64,000 nucleotides of DNA from Glycomyces sambucus (GTDB lineage Bacteria > Actinomycetota > Actinomycetes > Mycobacteriales > Micromonosporaceae). Shown here piece by piece: positions 7,735 through 17,583 of this stretch (positions are counted from its first letter, which is position 1; each line of letters begins with the position of its first letter). Both the position numbers and the translations under genes were made by a program. The notes under the pieces are model-generated. The model was not told the DNA's origin and ran no database searches. It saw only the letters and a program-made list of their open reading frames with translations. Where the stretch lies: positions 434,001 to 498,000 of the forward strand of contig NZ_FNGF01000004.1 in assembly GCF_900102815.1 (NCBI RefSeq). The letters are read 5' to 3'.

Positions 7735-8517
7735 CTACTGCTCGGTGCGCTCGACCCCGACGGCGTGGAAGCCGCCGTCGACGTGGACGATCTCGCCGCT
7801 GGTCGCCGGGAAGAGGTCGGACAGGAGGGCCGCGCACGCCTTCGCGACGGGCTCGGAGTCGGTGAGGGACCAGCCGAGCGGGGCGCGCTTGGTCCACGCC
7901 TCCTCGAACGCCTCGAAGCCGGGGATGGACTTGGCGGCCATGGTGCGCTGCGGGCCGGCGGAGACCAGGTTCACGCGGATGCCCTTGGGGCCCAGGTCGC
8001 GGGCGAGGTAGCGGTTGACCGCCTCCAGGCCGGCCTTGGCGACGCCCATCCAGTCGTAGACCGGCCACGCCTGCTGCGCGTCGAAGTCCAGGCCCACGAT
8101 CGACCCGCCCTCCTCCATGAGCGGCAGGGCGGCGACGGCCAGGGACTTGAAGGTGAACGTCGAGACCTCCACGGCCTTGGCGACGTCGGCCCACTCGGTG
8201 TTGAGGAAGTTCCCGCCGAGGGCGCCGGGCGGGGCGAAGGCGATGGCGTGGAGGACGCCGTCGATGCCGGAGACGTGCTCGCGGACCTTGTCGGCGAGGC
8301 CGGCGAGCTGCTCGGGGTCGGTGGCGTCGAGCTCGACCACGGGGGCGGGCTTGGGGAGCTTCTTCGCGATGCGCTCGACCAGGGAGAGGCGCCCGAAACC
8401 GGTGAGGACCACGTCGGCGCCCTGCTCCTGCGCGTACTTGGCCACGCCGAATCCGAGTGACTGCTCGGTGATGACACCGGTGACGAGCAGCCGTTTGCCG
8501 TCCAGGATTCCAGACAT
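7735..8517 (-). CDS. fabI: Enoyl-[acyl-carrier-protein] reductase (NADH), InhA/FabI type
   Basis: A 260-residue short-chain dehydrogenase that reduces the trans-2-enoyl-ACP intermediate in each round of type II fatty acid elongation. Features: NADH-binding LLVTGVITEQSLGFGVA near the N-terminus, with the family's divergent glycine motif; LHAIAFAPP; the catalytic pair YDWMGVAKA (Tyr-x6-Lys); and the C-terminal VDGGFHAVG. A GGAGGAA Shine-Dalgarno precedes the ATG. Order and sequence most resemble InhA of the mabA-inhA-hemZ operon. It is the family targeted by isoniazid and triclosan. Confidence 0.95.
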   Translation of the reverse strand: MSGILDGKRLLVTGVITEQSLGFGVAKYAQEQGADVVLTGFGRLSLVERIAKKLPKPAPVVELDATDPEQLAGLADKVREHVSGIDGVLHAIAFAPPGALGGNFLNTEWADVAKAVEVSTFTFKSLAVAALPLMEEGGSIVGLDFDAQQAWPVYDWMGVAKAGLEAVNRYLARDLGPKGIRVNLVSAGPQRTMAAKSIPGFEAFEEAWTKRAPLGWSLTDSEPVAKACAALLSDLFPATSGEIVHVDGGFHAVGVERTEQ

Positions 8518-8562
8518 GTGAGTTCCTCCGTCGTGATAGCTGCTTGAAAACTTGTGCGGGCC

Positions 8563-9369
<807 letters not shown>

Positions 9370-10320
9370 TCACGTGAGGCGGGAGGTCCAGGCCAGGCTC
9401 AGGCCCGCGGCGGCGAACAGGAGGACCATCGCGGTGCCGATGAACCACTGCGAGACGTCCTCGGCGATGGTGCGGTAGCCGAGGGAGGAGCCCATGTCCT
9501 CGTAGACGGCGCGCAGCTGCTCGGCGGTGACGGCCTCGTAGTAGTCGCCGCCGGTGGCCTCGGCGAGCCCGGCGAGGGCGTCGCGGTCGACCGGGACGGA
9601 GACGAGCTCCTCGTCGAGTTCGATGACGCCCTCGTCGGTGCCGAAGGCGACGGTGGAGACGGGGATCTCGGCCGCGGCGGCGGCCTCGCCGGCCTCCTCG
9701 ACGGTGCGCCCGGCGGTGCGGTAGCCGTCGGAGAGCAGCAGGATGCGGGCGGGCGCGAGCTGCCCGGACTCGTCGGCCATGACCTGCTGGACGGCCTGGA
9801 GCGAGGCGAAGACGGCGTCGCCGGTGGCGGTGGCCTCGGCGAGGGTGAGGCCGTTGATCGCGGTGGTGACCTCGGCGCGGTTCTTGGTGGGGGGCACCAC
9901 GACCGAGGCGAACCCGGCGAAGGACACGAGGCCGACGTTGTACTGCTCGGGCAGTTCGGCGACGAAGTCGGAGGCGGCGGCCTTGGCGGCGTCGATGCGG
10001 GTGGGGTCGACGTCGGAGGCCATCATCGACAGCGACACGTCGATGGCGAGGATGACCGTGGCCCGCTCCTGGGGCTCCTCGACGTCGACCGCGGGCCGGG
10101 TCATGCCGCCGACGAGGACGGCCAGCGCGATGACGAGCAGGCCCGCGGGCAGGTGGCGGCGCCAGCCGGGCAGGCGCGGGACGAGCTTGGCCAGGAGGGA
10201 GGCGTTGGCGAACCTGACGGCGACCCGCTGGCGGGCGAACTGGGCCCAGACGTACACCCCGGCGAGGATCGCGACGGGGACGAGCGCCAGCAGCCACGCG
10301 GGTTCGAGCAGGCGGATCAA
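9370..10320 (-). CDS. VWA-domain (BatA-like) membrane protein
   Basis: A 316-residue protein with two N-terminal transmembrane helices (about 7-24 and 55-72), a von Willebrand factor A domain (about 88-270) and a C-terminal helix (about 290-310). The metal-ion-dependent adhesion motif DVSLS (DxSxS) is intact. I chose a TTG start at 10320 because AAGGAG lies 5 nt upstream and the reading begins with IRLLEPAWLLAL, typical of the family; no ATG fits. It follows moxR and DUF58 in the conserved moxR-DUF58-VWA chaperone-like cassette (M. tuberculosis Rv1479-Rv1481), thought to help assemble metal-dependent or envelope complexes. Confidence 0.87.
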   Translation of the reverse strand: MIRLLEPAWLLALVPVAILAGVYVWAQFARQRVAVRFANASLLAKLVPRLPGWRRHLPAGLLVIALAVLVGGMTRPAVDVEEPQERATVILAIDVSLSMMASDVDPTRIDAAKAAASDFVAELPEQYNVGLVSFAGFASVVVPPTKNRAEVTTAINGLTLAEATATGDAVFASLQAVQQVMADESGQLAPARILLLSDGYRTAGRTVEEAGEAAAAAEIPVSTVAFGTDEGVIELDEELVSVPVDRDALAGLAEATGGDYYEAVTAEQLRAVYEDMGSSLGYRTIAEDVSQWFIGTAMVLLFAAAGLSLAWTSRLT

Positions 10321-10334
10321 CGGTTCTCCTTGGG

Positions 10335-11231
10335 TCAGCGGTAGGCGGCGAGGTGGCGGCGCTCGGCGACGAAGGCGGCGATGTCGCGCAGCCAGTCCGA
10401 GCCGGTCGAGAGGCGCAGGTGGGCGGCCCCGCCCGAGCGGATGCCGGCGGCGATGCGGGCGCGCTGCTCGGCGGCGGCCTCGGCGTAGCGGGCGCGGAAG
10501 CGGGCGTTGCCGGTCTGGACCTCCACCGTCTGGCCGGTCTCGGGGTCGATGAGGTCGAGGACGCCGACGTCGGGCAGGGCGAGTTCGGCGGGGTCGAGGA
10601 CTTCGACGCACAGGACCTGCTGGCGCACGGCCAGGCGGCGCAGTTCCCGGGGCCAGTCGCTGGGGTGGTCCTCGTCTTCGAGGAAGTCCGAGATGACGAC
10701 GGCGAGGCCGCGGCGGCGGGCGTGGCGGCGGGTCTTGTCGATGAGCTCGGCCAGGTCCCCTGCGCCCTCGCCGCGCGGCAGGCCGGTGACGGCGCGCAGG
10801 AGGGAGCGGGCGCCGCCGCGGCCGGGGCGCGGGGGGATCGCCTTGGCCGGGCCGCCCTCGGTGACGACGGCGCCGATGCGGTTGCCGCCGCGGCCGGCGA
10901 GGTAGGCGAACGCGGCGACGGCGCCTTCGGCGAGTTCGCGCTTGAGCATGCCGACGGTGCCGAAGTCGAGGCTCGGGGAGAGGTCGACGGCGAGCCAGGT
11001 CTCGAGTTCGCGGTCGGCGATGGTGGTGCGCACGTGGGGGACGGTGGTGCGGGCGGTGACGGGCCAGTCCATGCGCCGCACGTCGTCTCCGGCGCGGTAC
11101 TCGCGGGCCTCGCCGGGCTCGGATCCGGCGCCGGGGAGCAGGCCCAGGTAGTCGCCGTGGAGGAGCCCGTCGAGGCGGCGGGTGACCATGAGCTGGAGGC
11201 GGTCGAGGGCGCGCAGGTCGGCGGCGTTCAC
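10335..11231 (-). CDS. DUF58 domain-containing protein
   Basis: A 298-residue soluble protein with the DUF58 hallmark YRAGDDVRRMDWPVTART at about residues 45-62, then a degenerate VWA-like fold (VDLSPSLDFG; VVISDFLEDEDHP). It lies between moxR and the VWA gene, 3 bp downstream of the moxR stop, so the three form one operon. The MoxR-DUF58-VWA set is regarded as an ATP-driven chaperone system; the client in this organism is unknown. Confidence 0.88.
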   Translation of the reverse strand: MNAADLRALDRLQLMVTRRLDGLLHGDYLGLLPGAGSEPGEAREYRAGDDVRRMDWPVTARTTVPHVRTTIADRELETWLAVDLSPSLDFGTVGMLKRELAEGAVAAFAYLAGRGGNRIGAVVTEGGPAKAIPPRPGRGGARSLLRAVTGLPRGEGAGDLAELIDKTRRHARRRGLAVVISDFLEDEDHPSDWPRELRRLAVRQQVLCVEVLDPAELALPDVGVLDLIDPETGQTVEVQTGNARFRARYAEAAAEQRARIAAGIRSGGAAHLRLSTGSDWLRDIAAFVAERRHLAAYR

Positions 11232-11235
11232 GCGG

Positions 11236-12315
<1,080 letters not shown>

Positions 12316-12736
12316 TTCGGCTCCAGCTCTCTGGTCGACGGCGCGGCGGTCCGGTCCCCCGGGGCCGCCGGTGCGCTCGGTGGTGCGGTCCGGTGGTGTC
12401 GATGGTAGTGCGCCGTTTCGAGGGGCGCAGGGGCCCGGAGGGACCCGTTTCGCGACATCGCACCGCTTTTTGTCGGGAACCCGACAGTTGACGCCGAACC
12501 CCTTGGGGCGCAGCAGGTCTAGACTGCGCGCGTCGAAATCCGGCAAACCCCCAGGGGGTTTTTGCCCTGGAGCGTGACGCGCCGCGCGGATTCAATCCGT
12601 TGCTGCGAAATGTCGGAGCGCTATGCTTTCTGCAACCCGCACGACTTCCCCCGTGGTCGTGCGGGTCTCTCGTTTCCCGGGCGGCTCGCGTTTCGCGGGC
12701 CCGCCCGCAGGTCGAAGCGCCACTAGAATCACTCTC
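12316..12736. other. 421-bp intergenic region between divergent genes with serial inverted repeats
   Basis: No protein gene is credible here. Inverted repeats seen: 12471-12486 (TGTCGGGA/ACCCGACA, or 7+7 around AA), 12508-12529 (GCGCAG...CTGCGC around GGTCTAGAC), 12542-12566 (GGCAAA-CCCC / GGGG-TTTTTGCC, terminator-like) and 12636-12665 (CCCGCACGAC / GTCGTGCGGG with a C-rich 10-nt loop, followed by TCTCTCGTTT). Divergent promoters for moxR and the hydrolase gene must lie in this stretch. An attenuator or small RNA is possible. Confidence 0.5.
12636..12665 (+). terminator. Strong hairpin with pyrimidine-rich tail, upstream of hydrolase gene
   Basis: A 10-bp perfect stem (CCCGCACGAC / GTCGTGCGGG) with loop TTCCCCCGTG, followed by TCTCTCGTTTC. 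It lies 70 bp before the hydrolase start, where no upstream plus-strand protein gene exists. It may end a short leader or small RNA. The hairpin is certain; the role is inferred. Confidence 0.45.
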
Positions 12737-13300
12737 ATGTCCCGCCGTCGCCAGGCCCTCCTCCTCCCCGGACGCAACTACAGCGTCCAAGGGCCCTTGC
12801 TGATGTACACCCACGTGGCGCTGCAATCGCGTGGGGCGCATACCTATCCGATCGAGTGGACGAACGTCGACCGCCTCGCCGCGGACGGGCAGACCATGGT
12901 CGAGGGCGTGTGCGAGCAGACCGAGGCGGTCCTCGACCGGGTCCACAACGACGACCCGCCGCTCCTGGTCGGCAAGTCCCTCGGGACCGCCGCGGCCGTC
13001 CTCGCCGCCCACCACGGGCTCCCGGCGATCTGGTTCACCCCGTTCCTCCAGCACTACCCGATCGTCAAGGCCCTGCGCCGCGCCACCGCGCCGTTCCTGC
13101 TCATCGGCGGCACCGCCGACCCCGCCTGGAACGAGGCGCTGGCCCGGGACCTGCCCGGCGAGGTGTGCGAGGTCCGCGGCGCCGACCACGGCATGTTCCT
13201 GCGCGGGCGCCCCCTCGTGGACTCGGCGAACGCGCTCGCCGACGTCATCGAGGCGGTCGAGGCGTTCATCGACACAGCCGTGTGGCCTCGCCACGGCTGA
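12737..13300 (+). CDS. Alpha/beta-fold hydrolase
   Basis: A 187-residue small alpha/beta hydrolase. The nucleophile elbow is GKSLGTA, the acid is in GGTADPAWN and the histidine in GADHGMFL, all in canonical order and spacing. The opening RRQALLLPGRNYSVQGPLLMY is typical of KANL3/YheT-like small hydrolases in actinobacteria. The ATG at 12737 was chosen since an upstream in-frame extension crosses the hairpin region. The substrate is unknown. It is followed 23 bp later by a small Cys-containing protein and the PH-domain pair, probably in one transcript. Confidence 0.82.
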   Translation: MSRRRQALLLPGRNYSVQGPLLMYTHVALQSRGAHTYPIEWTNVDRLAADGQTMVEGVCEQTEAVLDRVHNDDPPLLVGKSLGTAAAVLAAHHGLPAIWFTPFLQHYPIVKALRRATAPFLLIGGTADPAWNEALARDLPGEVCEVRGADHGMFLRGRPLVDSANALADVIEAVEAFIDTAVWPRHG

Positions 13301-13323
13301 CCGCGGTGACGGACAATCGCACT

Positions 13324-13530
13324 GTGTCCGAGACCGACCCTGTGAACGCGCCCGTGTGCTCCTCCCGCGGCTGCCGCGCCGACGCGGCCTGGATGCTGCT
13401 GTGGCGCAACCCCCGCATCCACGGCGCCGAGCGCGTCAAGCGCTGGGCGGCCTGCGACGAGCACCTGCCGGTGCTCCGCGACTTCCTCACCGCACGCGGA
13501 TTCCCGTGCGAGACCGCGAAGGTGGAATGA
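13324..13530 (+). CDS. Small Cys/His-containing protein of unknown function
   Basis: A 68-residue protein starting at GTG. It has paired cysteines at the N-terminus (APVCSSRGCRADA), a central WRNPRIHGAERVKRWAACDEHLPVL and a C-terminal Cys, suggesting a small metal-binding fold (C-x4-C ... C-x2-H). Homologues are common just upstream of PH-domain membrane protein genes in actinobacteria, some misnamed acetone carboxylase. Only 7 bp separate it from the next gene, so they are probably co-translated. No biochemical role is known to me. Confidence 0.7.
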   Translation: MSETDPVNAPVCSSRGCRADAAWMLLWRNPRIHGAERVKRWAACDEHLPVLRDFLTARGFPCETAKVE

Positions 13531-13537
13531 TCGAGCC

Positions 13538-14044
13538 ATGAGCCCGAAAGCGACCCCGGTGTGGGACCTGTGGCCCGGCGACCTCCAGTGGCAGCCGATG
13601 TCCCCGCAGCTGCGCAAGGTGTGGGTGCTGCGGAGCTGGATCAACCTGTTCTTCCTCGCCGTCGCCGCGGCCGTGCCGCTGACGATCTGGCTCGGCTGGG
13701 AGGGCCCGCTGTGGGCCCTCGGCGGGTACGCCGTCCTCGCCTCGCTGCGGTCGTGGGCCGTCGCTCGCACGGTGGCGACCTGGGGCTACGCCGAACGGGA
13801 CGAGGACCTGCTGGTGCGCCACGGGCTCCTGACGCGCCGGCTCAGCATCGTCCCCTACGGCCGCATCCAGCTCATCGACCTCTCCGCGGGGCCGATCGAG
13901 CGCATGTTCGGCCTCACCACCGTCCAGGTGCGGACCGCGGCACTCGGCTCGACCACCGAGGTCCCCGGCCTCGACCCGCCCGTCGCCTCCGCGCTGCGCG
14001 ACCGGCTCGCCGTCCGGGCCGCCGAGGTCCGGGAGGGCCTGTGA
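13538..14044 (+). CDS. PH domain-containing membrane protein (YdbS-like)
   Basis: A 168-residue protein with two transmembrane helices (about residues 30-70, INLFFLAVAAAVPLTIWLG and LWALGGYAVLASL). A bacterial PH-like (bPH2, formerly DUF304) domain follows at about 85-155, with the family text LVRHGLLTRRLSIVPYGRIQLIDLSAGPIERMFGL (shown here as several motifs). It overlaps the following paralogous gene by 4 bp (GTGA), indicating translational coupling. YdbS/YdbT pairs in Bacillus are linked to antimicrobial peptide resistance; the role here is unknown. Confidence 0.85.
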   Translation: MSPKATPVWDLWPGDLQWQPMSPQLRKVWVLRSWINLFFLAVAAAVPLTIWLGWEGPLWALGGYAVLASLRSWAVARTVATWGYAERDEDLLVRHGLLTRRLSIVPYGRIQLIDLSAGPIERMFGLTTVQVRTAALGSTTEVPGLDPPVASALRDRLAVRAAEVREGL

Positions 14045-15459
14045 GCGACGAGCCCGCGCCCTCGCTCGCCGAGGCGCCCTACGGCCCTGAGCCGTCCGCG
14101 CCGACCGCGCCCCCCGCGGGCGTCCAGCGACAGCGCCTGCACCCGCTCACGCCGCTGCTGGAGAGCTTCCGGTTCCTCACCGCGGCGGTCGCGGCGGCGG
14201 GCCTCCAGGCGTTCACCTCCCGGAACTTCCTGTTCGCGATCTACATCGCACTCGCGGCGGCCGTGGTCGGCGGGATCGCGAGCCTCATCGCGCTCCAGTA
14301 CCGCGGCTTCGTCATCTGGGGCCGCGAACTGCACATCTACGGCGGCGTGTTCACCCGCAGCCACCGCACCGTCCCGCTCGACCGGCTCCAGTCGGTGGAC
14401 CTGGCCCGGCCCATCCGGGCGCGCCTGTTCGGGTTGGCGCAGTTGAACATCGAGGTCGCCGGGGGCGACGGGACCGACGCGAAGCTCGCGTACCTCAAGG
14501 CCGACCGGGCCCTGGAGCTGCGCGCGGAACTGCTGGCGATCGCCGGGCGCCCGCCCGCGGAGCCGGCCCCCGAGCCGGCCGAGGGCGCGGTGCCCGACCG
14601 GGACGCGGGGCTCCTGGTGCCGCAGCTGACGGTGAAGCGCCTGGCGCTGGCCTCGGTCCTGGAGGCCCTGCCGGTGCAGCTCACCGCGATCCTGGTGTTC
14701 GGCACGGCGTTCGCCGTCACCGGGTCGATCTTCGGGTTCAGCACGGTCGCCACGACCCTGTGGGTGGGCTTCTTCGCCCCCGCGCTGCTGGGGTACCTCC
14801 AGAGCACCGTGGCGATGGTGAACCGGTTCCTGCGCAACGGGCGCTTCAGGATCGGCCGCGACGGCACGAACCTGCTCATCCAGCGCGGCCTGACCGACAC
14901 CAGCCACGAGACGGTGCCGGTCGACCGGGTGACGGGCGTCAGCTTCGACGAGCCGGTCCTGTGGCGCTCGCGGCGGTGGCGGCGCGTCGAGGTGTGGACC
15001 GCGGCCGTGGCGCAGCAGTCCGCGACGGCGGTCAAGTCGACCACGGCGCTGCCGGTGGGCGAGCCGGACCAGGTGGCGGTGGTGGCCGCCGCGGCGGTCC
15101 CGGACCTGCCGAGCGTGTTCGCCACCGAGCGGCCCCCGCGGCGGGCGCGGTGGCGGATGCCCCTGCGCTGGAAGCGGACCGGGGCGGCGCTGACGGACCG
15201 GGCGTTCGTGGTGCGGCACGGGTACTGGGTGAACACCCATGTGGCGGTGCCCTACGCGCGCATCCAGTCGGTGAAGGTCACGCAGGGCCGCGTCCAGCGG
15301 ATGCAGGGCCTGGCGACGGTGCGCGCGCTCGCCGCGGGCGGGCTCGGGCACGACGCCGTGGCGCTCCACCGGGACGTGGGCGAGGCGGTCGCGATGGCCG
15401 CGGAGCTGCGCGAGCGTGCGGACGCCGCGGCGGCCCTGGAGCGGCCGCGGCTGTCCTAG
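14041..15459 (+). CDS. Multi-PH domain membrane protein (YdbT-like)
   Basis: A 472-residue protein, GTG start overlapping the upstream stop by 4 bp. After a Pro/Ala-rich N-terminus it has several transmembrane helices (about 45-90 and 205-265) and three bPH2-like segments. Each carries the VPxxRIQSV-type signature: TVPLDRLQSVDL (about 117), TVPVDRVTGVSF (about 295) and AVPYARIQSVKV (about 401). It looks like three diverged copies of the domain in the upstream small protein. Its 3' end overlaps hisG convergently by 4 bp. Likely partner of the upstream protein in the envelope. Confidence 0.85.
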   Translation: MSDEPAPSLAEAPYGPEPSAPTAPPAGVQRQRLHPLTPLLESFRFLTAAVAAAGLQAFTSRNFLFAIYIALAAAVVGGIASLIALQYRGFVIWGRELHIYGGVFTRSHRTVPLDRLQSVDLARPIRARLFGLAQLNIEVAGGDGTDAKLAYLKADRALELRAELLAIAGRPPAEPAPEPAEGAVPDRDAGLLVPQLTVKRLALASVLEALPVQLTAILVFGTAFAVTGSIFGFSTVATTLWVGFFAPALLGYLQSTVAMVNRFLRNGRFRIGRDGTNLLIQRGLTDTSHETVPVDRVTGVSFDEPVLWRSRRWRRVEVWTAAVAQQSATAVKSTTALPVGEPDQVAVVAAAAVPDLPSVFATERPPRRARWRMPLRWKRTGAALTDRAFVVRHGYWVNTHVAVPYARIQSVKVTQGRVQRMQGLATVRALAAGGLGHDAVALHRDVGEAVAMAAELRERADAAAALERPRLS

Positions 15460-16313
15460 AGCGGTCCTAACAGGCGGCAGGCGTCGATGTTCGAGGCGAG
15501 GATGCCGCGGGCGCCCAGCTCGTAGAGGGCGTCCATGACGCGGTGCAGGTCGGCGCGCTCGGTCATCGACTGGACGGCGACCCACCCTTCCCGATGCAGC
15601 GGCGAGACCGTCGGCGACTCGATGCCGGGCGTGAGCTCGACGGCGGCCTCCAGGAGCTCGGCGCGCACGTCGTAGGCGAGCATCACGTAGGAGCGGGCGA
15701 CCAGGACGCCGCGCAGGCGCCGCAGCAGCTGCTCGGTGGCGCCGTTGCCGGGGTTGCCGCCCTTGCGGACCAGGACGGCCTCGGAGTGCATGATCGGGTC
15801 GCCGAAGACGGCGAGCCCGGCCTGCTTGAGGGTCGTGCCGGTCTCGACGACGTCGGCGATCGCGTCGGCGACCCCGAGGGCGATGGCGTTCTCGACCGCG
15901 CCGGCGAGCTTGACGATCTCGGTCTTGACGCCGTGCTGCTCCAGGTCGCGGCGGACCACGCCCGGGTAGGAGGTGGCGATGCGCTTCCCGTCGAGCCCGG
16001 CGACGGCGTCGACCTCGCCGGGGCGGGCCGCGTACCGGAACGTGGAGCGGCCGAAGCCGAGGGCCAGGACCTCGTCGACCTCCGCGCCGGAGTTGACGGC
16101 GAGGTCGCGGCCGGTGATGCCGAGGTCGAGGTCGCCGGAGGCGACGTAGGTGGCGATGTCGCCGGGGCGCAGGTAGAAGAACTCGACGCCGTTGGCGGCG
16201 TCGACGGACTGGAGGTCGCGGCTGGAGCGGCGCTGCCGGTAGCCGGCCTCGGTGAGCATGTCGGTGGCGCCCTCGGAGAGCGCGCCCTTGTTGGGCACGG
16301 CGATGCGGAGCAT
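15456..16313 (-). CDS. hisG: ATP phosphoribosyltransferase
   Basis: A 285-residue enzyme for the first step of histidine synthesis: ATP + PRPP to phosphoribosyl-ATP. The opening MLRIAVPNKGALSEGATDML is the family signature. DLGITGRDL and DAIADVVETGTTLKQAGL (PRPP-binding loop) are intact. Its length and C-terminal domain (ESPTVSPLH...) indicate the long, HisZ-independent form with the histidine feedback domain. The ATG at 16313 lies 14 bp after the hisE stop; hisE and hisG form an operon, as is usual in actinobacteria. Confidence 0.95.
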   Translation of the reverse strand: MLRIAVPNKGALSEGATDMLTEAGYRQRRSSRDLQSVDAANGVEFFYLRPGDIATYVASGDLDLGITGRDLAVNSGAEVDEVLALGFGRSTFRYAARPGEVDAVAGLDGKRIATSYPGVVRRDLEQHGVKTEIVKLAGAVENAIALGVADAIADVVETGTTLKQAGLAVFGDPIMHSEAVLVRKGGNPGNGATEQLLRRLRGVLVARSYVMLAYDVRAELLEAAVELTPGIESPTVSPLHREGWVAVQSMTERADLHRVMDALYELGARGILASNIDACRLLGPL

Positions 16314-16327
16314 GCGGATGGGCCTTT

Positions 16328-16591
16328 CTAGAGGTACCGGTAGACGTCGTCGACGCTGATGCCGCGGGCGACCATCATCACCTGGAGGTGGTAGAGGAGC
16401 TGGGAGATCTCCTCGGCCGCGGCCTCGTCCGACTCGTACTCGGCGGCCATCCAGACCTCGGCCGCCTCTTCGACGATCTTCTTGCCGATGGCATGGACGC
16501 CGGCGTCGAGGGCGGCGACGGTGCCGGACCCCTCGGGGCGGGTGACCGCTTTCTCGGAAAGTTCGGCGTAGAGCTGCTCGAAGGTCTTCAC
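16328..16591 (-). CDS. hisE: Phosphoribosyl-ATP pyrophosphatase
   Basis: An 87-residue MazG-like pyrophosphohydrolase for the second step of histidine synthesis. The signature [18 protein letters not shown] with the downstream [14 protein letters not shown] (metal-binding EExxE and ExxD-like sets) is clear. GTG start. It is first in hisE-hisG; the other his genes are not in this window. Confidence 0.93.
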   Translation of the reverse strand: MKTFEQLYAELSEKAVTRPEGSGTVAALDAGVHAIGKKIVEEAAEVWMAAEYESDEAAAEEISQLLYHLQVMMVARGISVDDVYRYL

Positions 16592-16755
16592 ATCCGTGAA
16601 TGCTACGCGCCGGACCGCTCCGGGCCCGCGCCGACGCGGCGCGGCGACCGCAGTGCGGGACGGGTGGGACCGGGATCACGCGGGGGCGGCGAGGGGCGAT
16701 GACGGTCGGTGACCGGGCTGGACATTAATTTGGACATCTGGTTTAATTAACGTAT

Positions 16756-16778
16756 CGACATTTGTCACTCGAATGTCG
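16756..16778. promoter_or_regulatory. Inverted repeat in the AT-rich GH12 promoter region
   Basis: CGACATT-N9-AATGTCG lies 40 bp upstream of the GH12 start, within an unusually AT-rich stretch (16723-16778, containing TTTAATTAA). It could be an operator for the glucanase gene. It does not resemble the CebR box seen at the other two cellulase genes. Confidence 0.4.
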
Positions 16779-16817
16779 GTGACTGAGACCGCGACTCTTG
16801 AGAAAGGCGCACCGCCT

Positions 16818-17522
16818 ATGCGACGCAGATCGCTCCTCACCGCCGCGCTGGCCGCCCCCGTGGCCACCGCGGGCGCCGTCGGCGCCCTGCAATCCCCGGC
16901 ACAGGCCGCCGTCTGGTCGTCCTCCGCCCAGTGGGGCAACTGGACCACCGGCGCCTACACGCTCTACAACAACATCTGGGGCTCGGGCGCGGGCCCGCAG
17001 ACGATCTGGGCGAACTCCGCCTCCAACTGGGGCGTGTGGGCGAACCACCCGAACACCGGCGGGATCAAGTCGTACCCGAACGTGTCGTACACGCTGGGGC
17101 GCAACGTCTCCAGCATGGGGAACGTCTCCAGCTCGCACAACATCACGGTGCCGAGCGGATCGGGACTGGCCTACAACGCCGCGTACGACGTGTGGGGCAA
17201 CGGCCACGCGCACGAGATCATGATCTGGACGAAGTGGACCTCGAACGTGGGCCCGCTCGGCAGCTTCCAGACCAACGTCAACCTCGGCGGCCGCAACTGG
17301 GGCTACTACCAGGGGCACAACGGGTCGAACCCGGTGTACAACTTCCTGGCGCACACCCAGACCACGACCTCGACGGTCAACGTCACGGCGCACTGCCAGT
17401 GGCTGGTGAACACCGGCCGCATGCCGAACGTGCGGATCGACCAGATCCAGTTCGGCTGGGAGATCACCTCCTCGGCCGGGGGCTACGACTTCAACTGCAA
17501 CAGCTACTCCCTCAGCGTCTAG
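16818..17522 (+). CDS. Secreted glycoside hydrolase family 12 (endoglucanase-like)
   Basis: A 234-residue secreted protein. The signal peptide MRRRSLLTAALAAP with an RRxSLL core is Tat-like, with cleavage near SPAQA-AV (about residue 31). The mature part of about 205 residues is a GH12 jelly roll: WSSSAQWGNW, YNNIWGSG and IKSYPNVSY at the start, with catalytic Glu residues in HAHEIMIW (nucleophile) and QFGWEITSS (acid/base). GH12 enzymes cut beta-1,4-glucan or xyloglucan with retention. The ATG at 16818 follows AGAAAGG by 11 nt; an upstream in-frame ATG at 16773 would mask the signal peptide. No carbohydrate-binding module is attached. Monocistronic, with a terminator 10 bp after the stop. 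Confidence 0.88.
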   Translation: MRRRSLLTAALAAPVATAGAVGALQSPAQAAVWSSSAQWGNWTTGAYTLYNNIWGSGAGPQTIWANSASNWGVWANHPNTGGIKSYPNVSYTLGRNVSSMGNVSSSHNITVPSGSGLAYNAAYDVWGNGHAHEIMIWTKWTSNVGPLGSFQTNVNLGGRNWGYYQGHNGSNPVYNFLAHTQTTTSTVNVTAHCQWLVNTGRMPNVRIDQIQFGWEITSSAGGYDFNCNSYSLSV

Positions 17523-17531
17523 GACGCGGAC

Positions 17532-17558
17532 GGGCCTCCCGCCTGGGGCGGGAGGCCC
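17532..17558 (+). terminator. Rho-independent terminator of GH12 gene
   Basis: A 12-bp perfect stem GGGCCTCCCGCC / GGCGGGAGGCCC with a 3-nt loop, followed by CTTTG, 10 bp after the stop codon. Confidence 0.85.
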
Positions 17559-17583
17559 CTTTGCCGTCGCCGTACGGCCCGGA

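Noticed and set aside
12636-12665. Possible 6C small RNA
   Set aside because: One hairpin has a CCCCC loop, but I could not find the second matching C-loop hairpin that defines 6C RNAs.
13324-13530. Acetone carboxylase annotation for the small Cys-containing protein
   Set aside because: A 68-residue protein cannot be that enzyme; the name is a propagated error in databases.
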